NCBI GenBank assembly: GCA_017625695.1
Contig: JAGAKI010000014.1
Coordinates: 1-38,284 of the forward strand
Length of the DNA stretch: 38,284 nt
Source of the DNA: Clostridia bacterium
GTDB lineage: Bacteria; Bacillota; Clostridia; UMGS1840
Direction: 5' to 3'
How positions within the stretch are numbered: the stretch's first letter is position 1; each line of letters begins with the position of its first letter. Shown here piece by piece: positions 7,015 to 13,431 of the stretch. Below the pieces are notes generated by a model. That model was not told the origin of the DNA, searched no databases, and worked only from the letters and a program-made list of their open reading frames with translations. The position numbers and the translations under genes were made by a program.

Positions 7015-7095
7015 GCTAAATTCGCTAACGCGAGCTAAATGTGCTAACGCACGCTAAATTACTTCGTAGCTAAATTGACTTATCGTCAGCTAAAA
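7015..7095 (+). repeat. Mini-hairpin array, GCTAAAT linker
   Basis: Five GCTAAAT or GCTAAAA linkers (7015, 7034, 7053, 7069, 7089) alternate with four short hairpins of unlike sequence: TCGC-TAAC-GCGA, GTGC-TAAC-GCAC, TAC-TTC-GTA and TGAC-TTATC-GTCA. On the complementary strand every loop starts with G and ends with A (GTTA, GTTA, GAA, GATAA) and is closed by a C-G pair. The same four hairpins in the same order occur at 30598-30671. I know no named family with this design. Confidence 0.85.
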
Positions 7096-7117
7096 GCGAA
7101 TTAAATTTAGCTGTTTA

Positions 7118-7180
7118 AAAAAACAATTTAGCTATTGCGGAGCAATAATTTCGCTTTGCACGAATGTGCAAAATTTAGCT
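7118..7180 (+). repeat. Mini-hairpin array continuing in inverted orientation (ATTTAGC linker)
   Basis: The linker now reads ATTTAGC or ATTTCGC on the plus strand, the reverse complement of the preceding part. The hairpins are TATTGC-GGA-GCAATA (about 7133-7147) and TTTGCAC-GAAT-GTGCAAA (about 7155-7172). An 89-codon-like reading frame through here and the next array reflects the repeats and has no ribosome-binding site. Confidence 0.75.
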
Positions 7181-7214
7181 TAAATGACTTGCATCTAAAC
7201 CATTCGGCTCTTCC

Positions 7215-7257
7215 AGAAAAAAAGACATTTTTCGACAGTGAAAAATGTCTTTTTTTC
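7215..7257. terminator. Strong bidirectional hairpin AAAAAGACATTTTTC type
   Basis: Arms AAAAAAGACATTTTTC and GAAAAATGTCTTTTTT around a short loop. Nearly the same hairpin ends the second tRNA operon at 30671-30713. Here no gene directly precedes it. Another hairpin array follows its T tract. Confidence 0.8.
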
Positions 7258-7260
7258 AAC

Positions 7261-7432
7261 GATATAAATCCCTGACGGAATTTGTGATATACCTTCGGTG
7301 CGATATATCCTGACGGATGCGATATGTAGCCTTGTGGCAACGAGATTTATATCATATCGCAACGAAACGAAGTGAAGTTATATCGAATTTGCGAAGCAAA
7401 TATATCGAACGAGCGTGAGCGAGTATATCGCC
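7261..7432 (+). repeat. Mini-hairpin array, GATATA / ATATCG linker
   Basis: First part: GATATA-type linkers separate ATCC-CTGAC-GGA(AT), ACC-TTC-GGT, ATCC-TGAC-GGAT and GCC-TTGT-GGC. Second part: ATATCG linkers separate an AAC...GTT hairpin with an AC-GAA-GT tip, ATTTGC-GAA-GCAAAT and ACGAGC-GTGA-GCGAGT. The last pairs only if G-A and A-G mismatches are allowed. GCGAAGC at 7391-7397 is a known unusually stable DNA mini-hairpin. Same architecture as the GCTAAAT array with a different linker word. Confidence 0.75.
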
Positions 7433-7460
7433 ATTAAAATAAAAATATCCTTATAGTTTG

Positions 7461-7540
7461 GATTTCACAGAAAATGATAGTTTTCTATTCCAAAATTTCT
7501 GCAAGAAATTATTTCACATCAACGAAGTTGATATTTCACT
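7461..7540 (+). repeat. Mini-hairpin array, ATTTCAC linker
   Basis: ATTTCAC linkers (about 7462, 7511, 7533) separate AGAAAA-TGATAG-TTTTCT, AATTTC-TGCAA-GAAATT and ATCAAC-GAA-GTTGAT. On the minus strand it begins about 14 bases after the T tract of the terminator at 7553-7590. The word ATTTCAC also occurs once inside the array at 30598-30671. Confidence 0.7.
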
Positions 7541-7552
7541 AAATACCCACAT

Positions 7553-7590
7553 AAAAAAGCACTTACTTACGTTACAATAAGCAAATGCTA
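7553..7590 (-). terminator. Terminator of the small XRE gene
   Basis: Minus-strand stem GCATTTGCTTA / TAAGTAAGTGC, eleven pairs including two G-T wobbles, followed by TTTTTT. Confidence 0.7.
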
Positions 7591-7791
7591 TTCTTTTTCA
7601 AATTGAATAATATCCTCAATACTGCAGTCTAACGCAGTACAAATTCTGTCTAAAACAAAACTGTCATATCTGGTCACCTTATTTTTATAATAATTATCAA
7701 TAATATGATACCGGATTCCGGTTCGTTTTGCCAATTCATATCTGGAAATACTAACGTTTGCCAGCGCAGATTCCAACGTAAGCTTTACCAT
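7588..7791 (-). CDS. Small XRE-family helix-turn-helix regulator
   Basis: 67 residues comprising one Cro/CI-type helix-turn-helix. SISRYELAKRTGIRYHIIDN (about residues 13-32) supplies the recognition region, and DRICTALDCSIEDII is the usual final helix pair of the family. No sensor domain is present. The ATG at 7791 follows GGGGTGAGG; the upstream ATG of the longer frame has no such site. It is divergent from a zinc-ribbon gene and the shared 106 bases carry an ATGTATAT direct repeat (7806, 7821) that may be its operator (inference). Confidence 0.8.
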   Translation of the reverse strand: MVKLTLESALANVSISRYELAKRTGIRYHIIDNYYKNKVTRYDSFVLDRICTALDCSIEDIIQFEKE

Positions 7792-7832
7792 AACCTCACC
7801 CCTTATGTATATTTTAATAAATGTATATCCTA

Positions 7833-7861
7833 TTGACAATTCCTATAAAAAGATATATACT
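7833..7861 (+). promoter_or_regulatory. Promoter of the zinc-ribbon gene
   Basis: TTGACA (7833-7838), 17-bp spacer and TATACT (7856-7861), 37 bases before the ATG. Confidence 0.7.
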
Positions 7862-7897
7862 TATATAAATATATGTAATACTGAAAGGAATAATACT

Positions 7898-8170
7898 ATG
7901 GCTGAATTTTGTGTAGAGTGTTGGAATAAAATGAATAGGACAACCAATAACCAAACCAAATACGTTATGTCAAATAATCCAGAGTTGTGCGAAGGATGCG
8001 GCGAATGGAAGCCGGTAGTTATTACGAAACGCAGTCAATCTTCAAGATATCCATTCTGCTGCTTAACATTCCTAATTATAATGATATACCATACATTTCA
8101 TTTTATATGGAAATCACTGCTGATTCCCTGTTTCCGATTCATCAAACAAACATCAGAGAAACACCGTTAA
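7898..8170 (+). CDS. Small zinc-ribbon protein with C-terminal hydrophobic segment
   Basis: 90 residues with an AAGGA site before the ATG. Residues 1-45 hold two CxxC pairs, FCVECWNKMN and LCEGCGEWKPVVI, a pattern found in small uncharacterised Clostridia proteins (recalled). Residues about 54-80 (CCLTFLIIMIYHTFHFIWKS) are hydrophobic and could cross the membrane, followed by a basic tail. Function is unknown. It is divergent from an XRE regulator and followed by a terminator. Confidence 0.6.
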   Translation: MAEFCVECWNKMNRTTNNQTKYVMSNNPELCEGCGEWKPVVITKRSQSSRYPFCCLTFLIIMIYHTFHFIWKSLLIPCFRFIKQTSEKHR

Positions 8171-8198
8171 CGATACTTCTTTGATATCCATCCAAAAT

Positions 8199-8230
8199 CC
8201 AAAAAGCACTTGCAGTCGCAAGTGCTTTTA
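8199..8230. terminator. Bidirectional terminator
   Basis: AAAAAGCACTTGC / GCAAGTGCTTTT stem with an AGTC loop. It serves the converging zinc-ribbon gene and the XRE gene, whose stop overlaps it. Confidence 0.85.
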
Positions 8231-8425
8231 CCGGAACTCTTCCCCATTAATTAAATAATCAATGGAAACATTAAAATATCGCGATAATTTGTTGAGCATT
8301 TCCAGACTGGGCTGCCGTTTTCCGTTTTCATAATGAGAAAGTGCTTCTCTGGAAATATTCAAATCCATAGCAACCTTTAGTTGGTTGAGATTTTTTTCTT
8401 TCCGAATCTTTTTTAAACCTTTCAT
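8228..8425 (-). CDS. XRE-family repressor, divergent from a stalk-domain protein
   Basis: 65 residues forming a single helix-turn-helix. NQLKVAMDLNISREALSHYE (about residues 14-33) and GKRQPSLEMLNKLSRYFNVS are typical of Cro/CI-type repressors. The ATG at 8425 follows AAGGGGGAATAGG. Two 17-bp palindromes lie between it and the divergent secreted-protein gene, one overlapping that gene's -10. It is therefore very likely an autorepressor and the repressor of that gene. No ligand-binding domain is present, so the inducing signal is unknown. Confidence 0.85.
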   Translation of the reverse strand: MKGLKKIRKEKNLNQLKVAMDLNISREALSHYENGKRQPSLEMLNKLSRYFNVSIDYLINGEEFR

Positions 8426-8436
8426 CCTATTCCCCC

Positions 8437-8465
8437 TTGACATTATTGTAACAAAATGTTACAAT
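8437..8465 (+). promoter_or_regulatory. Promoter of the first stalk-domain gene
   Basis: TTGACA (8437-8442), 17-bp spacer and TACAAT (8460-8465), near consensus. An operator palindrome fills the spacer and overlaps the -10. Confidence 0.85.
8447..8463. promoter_or_regulatory. Operator 1 of the XRE / stalk-domain pair
   Basis: TGTAACAAAATGTTACA, a palindrome with 6-base arms. It shares the form TGTWAC-N5-GTWACA with operator 2. Its place between -35 and -10 fits repression by blocking polymerase. Confidence 0.8.
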
Positions 8466-8470
8466 ATATA

Positions 8471-8487
8471 TGTTACGAATCGTAACA
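8471..8487. promoter_or_regulatory. Operator 2 of the XRE / stalk-domain pair
   Basis: TGTTACGAATCGTAACA, 8-base arms around one base. Its centre is 24 bases from that of operator 1 and lies just past the expected transcription start. Confidence 0.8.
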
Positions 8488-8515
8488 TTTATATTCTTTT
8501 CAGGAGGAAAATACT

Positions 8516-9400
8516 ATGAAAAAACTTGTGTCACTTCTTTTGATTCTCTGCTTGTGTGCAGGCAGCATCAGCGGGTATGCGAAAAACGGGGATATCATTA
8601 CCTATTCCAAAGCTACCGATATCGTTGCCTACATCAATCACTATGCCATTGAATCTTATAACGTAAACGGAATCACCTGTGTAGGTGCAGAAGATTTAGG
8701 AAATTTTGGATTTATTGTAGAATGGAATCCTAACAACCGCAGCTTATACATTGGAAGAAATCCCTGGGTAAATGAAATCACCCAATACTCTATCCCCTAT
8801 GAAACCGATCCGAAAACTTTGGGAATGGACACCATCCCTGTGTTAGAAACCGACATTACCACCTATGTCAACGGGATGCTCGCCACAAGCTACAACATTG
8901 GCGGAAAGACCGTAGTTGAATTTGATAGTCTTGCTACCTTCGGAAAGGTAGAATGGAATCCCGACTTCAGAGCCTTAAAACTTTGGGTAGAAGACGGTCT
9001 TGAAATGTTAACTTATATGCAATCCTTAAAAAAACTGCCGACCAAAACCTTATACAGTGCTGATGGCAGAAGCATTTCCGTATTGGAAAACGAAGTAAAC
9101 GATTATCTGAATGTTGGCTGGTATGCCACCAAAGATGAGGCAAACGCTGTAAAACAGCAGGCGGCAAACCAAAAAGCTGTTCAGAAGTTCTATGTGGGTC
9201 AGAACGTAATGCAAAACCTCTTTGTCCTCTGTAAATACGGTGTGGTAGATGCGATTGATGCCAACAGTGGAAAAATCAAAGTATACTGGACCGAAATCCA
9301 AGACGCTTACGGCAACAAACAAAAAGGTATGACCGGAATGATGTACGGTCTGAACTCCTCTGTCTGGGTAGATGCTGCTAACTTAACCCCGCTGAGATAA
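8516..9400 (+). CDS. Secreted stalk-domain protein with two copper amine oxidase N-terminal-like domains
   Basis: 294 residues. A signal peptide (KKLVSLLLILCLCAGSISGYA) occupies residues 2-22. Two related beta domains follow: about 32-85 (YINHYAIESYN to EWNPNNRSLYIG) and about 112-162 (DITTYVNGMLATSYN to FRALKLWV). They match the stalk domain common in Firmicutes surface proteins. The remaining 130 residues have no motif I recognise, though FYVGQNV and KIKVYW suggest an SH3-like barrel. It is exported, perhaps to the cell wall. The first domain is clearly paralogous to those of the proteins at 26093 and 27597. Regulated by the divergent XRE gene (inference from operators). Confidence 0.8.
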   Translation: MKKLVSLLLILCLCAGSISGYAKNGDIITYSKATDIVAYINHYAIESYNVNGITCVGAEDLGNFGFIVEWNPNNRSLYIGRNPWVNEITQYSIPYETDPKTLGMDTIPVLETDITTYVNGMLATSYNIGGKTVVEFDSLATFGKVEWNPDFRALKLWVEDGLEMLTYMQSLKKLPTKTLYSADGRSISVLENEVNDYLNVGWYATKDEANAVKQQAANQKAVQKFYVGQNVMQNLFVLCKYGVVDAIDANSGKIKVYWTEIQDAYGNKQKGMTGMMYGLNSSVWVDAANLTPLR

Positions 9401-9410
9401 TCATTAGATA

Positions 9411-9444
9411 AAAACGGTGAGATTTCTAAATCTCACCGTTTTTT
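9411..9444. terminator. Terminator after the first stalk-domain gene
   Basis: AAAAACGGTGAGATTT / AAATCTCACCGTTTTTT with a CTA loop, about 15 bases past the stop. Confidence 0.9.
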
Positions 9445-9468
9445 GATGCCCTTTTTCGACCCCTTTTC

Positions 9469-9497
9469 TTGACAATGTTTTCTTCCTTTGTTATAAT
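9469..9497 (+). promoter_or_regulatory. Promoter of the hisJ-like / M20 / NIF3 operon
   Basis: Consensus TTGACA (9469-9474), 17-bp spacer and TATAAT (9492-9497), 38 bases before the ATG. Confidence 0.9.
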
Positions 9498-9534
9498 AAA
9501 AGGAGAAAATATCACAAAGAGGAGATTTTATCCT

Positions 9535-10335
9535 ATGCTCAGTAATTTTCATACCCACACGGTGCTGTGTGACGGCAAAAGCACACCGGAAGAGGTAGTA
9601 TTATCCGCCATAAACAAAGGATTTTCCTCCATCGGCTTTTCAGGGCATGCTCCCACCGATTTTGACGAAAGCTATTGTTTGAAAAACGTGGAAGAATACA
9701 TGACTACCATCACGGGTTTAAAAGAAAAATATAAAAAAGACATCGAAATCTACGTTGGCATTGAAGAGGATGCTTATCAGTGGATTGACCGCAGCCCGTT
9801 TGATTATCTGTTAGGGTCGTCCCACTATCTGAAGGTAGACGGAATCTATCATCAGCTGGATTGCGGAGTGGAAAAACTGCAGAACTGTTTCGCTGCCTTT
9901 TCGGGTGACCCGCTGGCTTTAGCGGAAGCCTATTATCAGCAGTTCACCGCCTATATCAAAGAAAGAAAGCCGGATATTGTGGGACATTTTGATTTGATTA
10001 CCAAATATGAAGAATCACAGACTGACTGGTTTTTACAAAATCCGGATTATCACAAAATTGCAGAACACTATATGAAAATCGCCGCAGAAAACGATGTCAT
10101 TTTCGAGGTGAATACCGGTGGGATTGCAAGAGGCATCCGCAACACCCCCTACCCCTACGAAAATCTGCTGCATATTTTACGAAAATCGGATGCAAAAATC
10201 ATCTTAAATTCCGACAGTCACCACAAAGACACCATTGACTGCTGGTTTGCTGAAGCAAGAAAATATTTAAAAGAGATTGGATTCCAATATCTTTACACAT
10301 TATATCATAACGAATTTCAAAAAGTATTGCTATAG
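9535..10335 (+). CDS. Histidinol-phosphatase-like protein of the PHP family
   Basis: 266 residues with an AAAGAGGAG site before the ATG. PHP metal-site motifs are visible in order: FHTHTVLCDGKST (about residue 4), GFSGHAP (about 38), GIEEDA (about 78), LLGSSHY (about 94), IVGHFDLI (about 145), FEVNTGG (about 184) and LNSDSHH (about 222). This arrangement fits HisJ/HisK histidinol phosphatases, which dephosphorylate histidinol phosphate in histidine synthesis using a trinuclear metal site. No other his gene is nearby, so another phosphate ester could be the real substrate. It leads a three-gene operon. Confidence 0.75.
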   Translation: MLSNFHTHTVLCDGKSTPEEVVLSAINKGFSSIGFSGHAPTDFDESYCLKNVEEYMTTITGLKEKYKKDIEIYVGIEEDAYQWIDRSPFDYLLGSSHYLKVDGIYHQLDCGVEKLQNCFAAFSGDPLALAEAYYQQFTAYIKERKPDIVGHFDLITKYEESQTDWFLQNPDYHKIAEHYMKIAAENDVIFEVNTGGIARGIRNTPYPYENLLHILRKSDAKIILNSDSHHKDTIDCWFAEARKYLKEIGFQYLYTLYHNEFQKVLL

Positions 10336-10344
10336 GAGGAAAAA

Positions 10345-11601
10345 ATGGATTTAAATACAATTTGCAACCTGATTGACAAACATCAGGACGAATTATACCA
10401 AATGCTCTCGGACATGATTCAAATCAATTCCGAAAACTACGGAACCGGCGGCAACGAAGAAGAATGTGCCCGATATATACATAAACTCTGTCAGAAGGCA
10501 GGCTTTGAAAGTGACTTATACTCCCCTCTGTCTTTAGACGGCTTTGAAAATCACCCCGATTATCTGCCCGGCAAAAACTTAGAAAACCGTTACAATGTAA
10601 CTGCTACCTGGCGTGGCGAAGAAGATGTAAATGAAGTAATGCTGATGGCACATACCGACACTGTAATGTTCGGCGATTTGGCAAACTGGAAAAAGCATCC
10701 CTTATCCGGTGATATAGAAAACGGCAATATCTATGGCAGAGGTGCCACCGATGATAAATATGGTATTGCTCTTTCCATTTTTTTAATGAAATTGTTAAAA
10801 GATGCAGGGTTTAAGCCCAAGAAAAACCTGCTGTTCTCCGCTTATGTGGATGAAGAACTGGGCGGTTCTCACGGTGCAATGGCAGCAGTAATGAAATATC
10901 CTACCAAACGTATTGTGAATATTGACGGTGGCTACGAAATGTTAGTTCCCAGTGCAACCGGTGGCGGTGTTGTGACCTACCGGTTCCACACAAAAAGTAC
11001 CGTAGACAGTGCGGAACCTACTGCAATGGGCTTTCCTATTGTCATGGAAGAGATGAAAAAATTCTTCCACGCACGCAGAGACGAGTTACAGAACAATCCC
11101 TATTACAAAGATACTTTTGTTCCGGAAACCTCCTTACGATATAACGAAATCCGTGCGGGAAACAGCGATATGGACAAGGATATCGGAGTATTGCAATTTA
11201 CCTTCTATACCGATAAAACCAAGGAAGAAATTTACAAAGAATTTGTCGAACTGGAACAATCCATTTCCAAAAAATTAGCTCCATTAGGACTGGTGGGAGA
11301 CGGCTTTACTCCTGATTCCCGTTTCTTCCACTATGGTGTTTGTCCGCCCGATTCCGAGGATGTAAAACTGATGGTGGAAGCTGCAAAAGAGGTAGGAATG
11401 GATATGCAAGTATGTGCCGGTGCTTTATCTGATATGTCGGTACTGTTAAAATACGGCAGTAATGCTACCTTTACCATCGGTGCATCCAGACTGTTCCATG
11501 AAGTAGGCGGTGCACATCAGCCCAACGAATTTATCGAATGTGAAAAACTGCTGAAATTAACCAAATCGGTAGCAGCTTATATTTTAAAAGTATTAGGATA
11601 G
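10345..11601 (+). CDS. M20-family metallopeptidase / deacylase
   Basis: 418 residues, AGGAGG site, 9 bases after the PHP gene. The di-zinc site of M20 enzymes is visible: LMAHTDTVMF (about 100), GRGATDDKYG (about 132) and VDEELGGSHGA (about 171, catalytic Glu-Glu), plus a late HEVGGAHQPNE (about 391) supplying a His ligand. A lid domain lies between about 205 and 300. The family includes dipeptidases, acetylornithine deacetylase and succinyl-DAP desuccinylase. I cannot separate these by eye. Cytoplasmic, since no signal peptide is seen. Confidence 0.85.
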   Translation: MDLNTICNLIDKHQDELYQMLSDMIQINSENYGTGGNEEECARYIHKLCQKAGFESDLYSPLSLDGFENHPDYLPGKNLENRYNVTATWRGEEDVNEVMLMAHTDTVMFGDLANWKKHPLSGDIENGNIYGRGATDDKYGIALSIFLMKLLKDAGFKPKKNLLFSAYVDEELGGSHGAMAAVMKYPTKRIVNIDGGYEMLVPSATGGGVVTYRFHTKSTVDSAEPTAMGFPIVMEEMKKFFHARRDELQNNPYYKDTFVPETSLRYNEIRAGNSDMDKDIGVLQFTFYTDKTKEEIYKEFVELEQSISKKLAPLGLVGDGFTPDSRFFHYGVCPPDSEDVKLMVEAAKEVGMDMQVCAGALSDMSVLLKYGSNATFTIGASRLFHEVGGAHQPNEFIECEKLLKLTKSVAAYILKVLG

Positions 11602-11613
11602 GAGTTTGTCATT

Positions 11614-12408
11614 ATGAAAGCCAATGAAATTATGGAAAAGCTCTTTACTCTGGCATTAAAAGACAGAGAATTCAACCCCAACGGTGACTGCTGTAAAGAA
11701 GGAGATCCCCAAAAAGAAATCGCAAAACTCGCTGTTACCACCTTCCCCTCTACCGATACCATTAAAGCGGCGGCAGAATGGGGTGCAGATATGCTATTGG
11801 TACACGAGCCTTTATACTATGACCATTTAGATGCCTATAGCACCAAAAAACTGCAGACTGAAAAACGGGAACTGATTGAAAAAAGCGGCATGACCATCTA
11901 TCGCTTTCACGACCATGCGCATTTTTGTCCCGAAGATTTGATTGCAGTGGGAATGGTGAAACAGATGGCATTTGACGGCACTGTGGAATACATTACCCCC
12001 GGAAACAACACAAAAATCACCTTAAAAACTCCTATGAGTGCTGTAGAAGTAGCAAAGCAGCTGGAGAAAAATTTAGGCATCCGTCACATTCGCATCTGCG
12101 GTGCAAGAGATCTTCCCGCAACCGTAATCACCGGAATGTTCGGTGCCCCTGACGGCGTGTTGGATCTGCTTCAGGCAGAAGATACCCAGATCATCCTCGT
12201 GGGTGAAACCTGTGAATGGATGATGGCAGAATATGCCAGAGATGCAGGTCTGATGGGTCACAATAAAACACTTTTAATCTTAGGCCATGCAGGAAGCGAA
12301 GAAGCAGGCATGGTATATATTGCCGATTTGATTTCCGAAATGATGCCATCCCTTACAGTGAAATACTTCCCCTGTGGCGAAGTATATACCTACACTGACA
12401 GCGAATGA
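11614..12408 (+). CDS. NIF3-like dinuclear metal-centre protein
   Basis: 264 residues, 12 bases after the M20 gene and following AGGAG. The NIF3/YbgI pattern is present: LLVHEPLYYDHLD (about residue 66) and FHDHAHFCPED (about 95) near the N-terminus, then GETCEWMMAEYARDAG (about 193) and ILGHAGSEEAGM (about 226) towards the C-terminus. Together these build the dinuclear metal site. The family's reaction is uncertain; some members are described as GTP cyclohydrolase 1 type 2. Its operon with a phosphatase and an M20 enzyme does not settle the role. Confidence 0.8.
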   Translation: MKANEIMEKLFTLALKDREFNPNGDCCKEGDPQKEIAKLAVTTFPSTDTIKAAAEWGADMLLVHEPLYYDHLDAYSTKKLQTEKRELIEKSGMTIYRFHDHAHFCPEDLIAVGMVKQMAFDGTVEYITPGNNTKITLKTPMSAVEVAKQLEKNLGIRHIRICGARDLPATVITGMFGAPDGVLDLLQAEDTQIILVGETCEWMMAEYARDAGLMGHNKTLLILGHAGSEEAGMVYIADLISEMMPSLTVKYFPCGEVYTYTDSE

Positions 12409-12484
12409 TTGGAAAATACAGAATCTTTCTCCCCTAATAAGAGGAAAAAAAACATAAAAATATAAATTTTTTCCTTATTTTCCC

Positions 12485-12513
12485 TTGACGAATTCAAAAA
12501 ACGGGTATATAAT
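12485..12513 (+). promoter_or_regulatory. Promoter of the HpcH/HpaI aldolase gene
   Basis: TTGACG (12485-12490), 17-bp spacer and TATAAT (12508-12513), 65 bases before the ATG. Confidence 0.85.
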
Positions 12514-12578
12514 AGAAGAAATAGTTAAATTTTTTTCGTCGCCAAATATGACGACAACGGTAAGGAAGGACTATCGTT

Positions 12579-13358
12579 ATGGATATGAGAAAAAGCCGAG
12601 TACTGGCAAAAATGAGAAACGGCGAAATGGCTGTTTCTTGCAAACTCAATATTTCCGACCCCAGAGGCGCAGAAATTGCTGCAATGAGCGGTTTCGACTG
12701 TATCTGGATTGATATGGAACACGTTCCCGCAACTTATCTGGAAGTGGAAAATATCATTCGCGCTGCAAAAATCTACAATGTTGACGTATTAACCCGTGTA
12801 GCAAGAGGAAGCTACAACGATTTAATCCGTCCCTTAGAAGCAGATTCTTCCGGAATTATGGTTCCCCATCTGATGAGCCTGGAAGATGCAAAACAGATTG
12901 TATACTACACCAAATTCCACCCCATTGGCCGTCGTCCTTTAGACGGTGGTAATGCAGATGGCAAATGGTGTCTGGTAGACGGTAAAGATTATATGGAACA
13001 GGCAAACGACCAACGTTTTGTTGTGGTTCAGATTGAAGATCCCGAACCCCTTGCTGAACTGGAAGAAATCTGTGCATTGCCCGGCATTGATATGATTTTC
13101 TTTGGTCCTGCTGACTTTACTCAGGGCTTGGGTTGTCCTTTGGATTTTGCAAATCCCAAGGTAGATGAAACCAGACGACTGATTGCTAAAACCGCAAAAA
13201 AATATGGCAAATTTGCCGGCACCACCGGCGGTCCCGGCAACATTGCAGAGCTTCGTGACATGGGTTACGATTTCGTAAATGTTTGCGCAGACGTTGTTCT
13301 TTTGGGTCAGGGTTACAAGCAGGCATTTGAGGCTACGGTAGAAGCTCTGAAAAAATAA
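12579..13358 (+). CDS. HpcH/HpaI-family class II aldolase
   Basis: 259 residues. These metal-dependent aldolases cleave 2-keto-3-deoxy-type acids into pyruvate and an aldehyde. Family motifs are visible: FDCIWIDMEH (about residue 40) with the catalytic-region His, GIMVPHLMS (about 93), VVQIEDPEPL (about 149) with the metal-ligand Glu, and DMIFFGPADFTQGLG (about 170) with the metal-ligand Asp. The ATG at 12579 follows AAGGAAGG; Met3 is an alternative start. It has its own promoter and a shared terminator, so it is a single-gene unit. The natural substrate is unknown. Confidence 0.87.
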   Translation: MDMRKSRVLAKMRNGEMAVSCKLNISDPRGAEIAAMSGFDCIWIDMEHVPATYLEVENIIRAAKIYNVDVLTRVARGSYNDLIRPLEADSSGIMVPHLMSLEDAKQIVYYTKFHPIGRRPLDGGNADGKWCLVDGKDYMEQANDQRFVVVQIEDPEPLAELEEICALPGIDMIFFGPADFTQGLGCPLDFANPKVDETRRLIAKTAKKYGKFAGTTGGPGNIAELRDMGYDFVNVCADVVLLGQGYKQAFEATVEALKK

Positions 13359-13375
13359 GAAAATTTCTCTGGAAG

Positions 13376-13416
13376 CATAAAAATAGCAAGTCATTCTATG
13401 ACTTGCTATTTTTTAT
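13376..13416. terminator. Bidirectional terminator between the aldolase gene and the aromatic operon
   Basis: AAAATAGCAAGTCA / TGACTTGCTATTTT with a TTCTA loop, flanked by A and T runs. Ends the aldolase transcript on the plus strand and the eight-gene aromatic operon on the minus strand. Confidence 0.85.
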
Positions 13417-13431
13417 TGCTTTGGAATCGGC

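Noticed and set aside
7128-7340. 70-residue ORF on the minus strand
   Set aside because: It runs through hairpin arrays and a terminator, has no ribosome-binding site and its composition is explained by the repeats.
7015-7540. CRISPR array
   Set aside because: Repeats are only about 6-7 bases and the 'spacers' are 9-20-base palindromes, not unique 30-mers; no cas genes are nearby.
12485-12712. 75-residue ORF before the HpcH/HpaI aldolase
   Set aside because: It begins at the promoter -35 and overlaps the real start in another frame; no family match.
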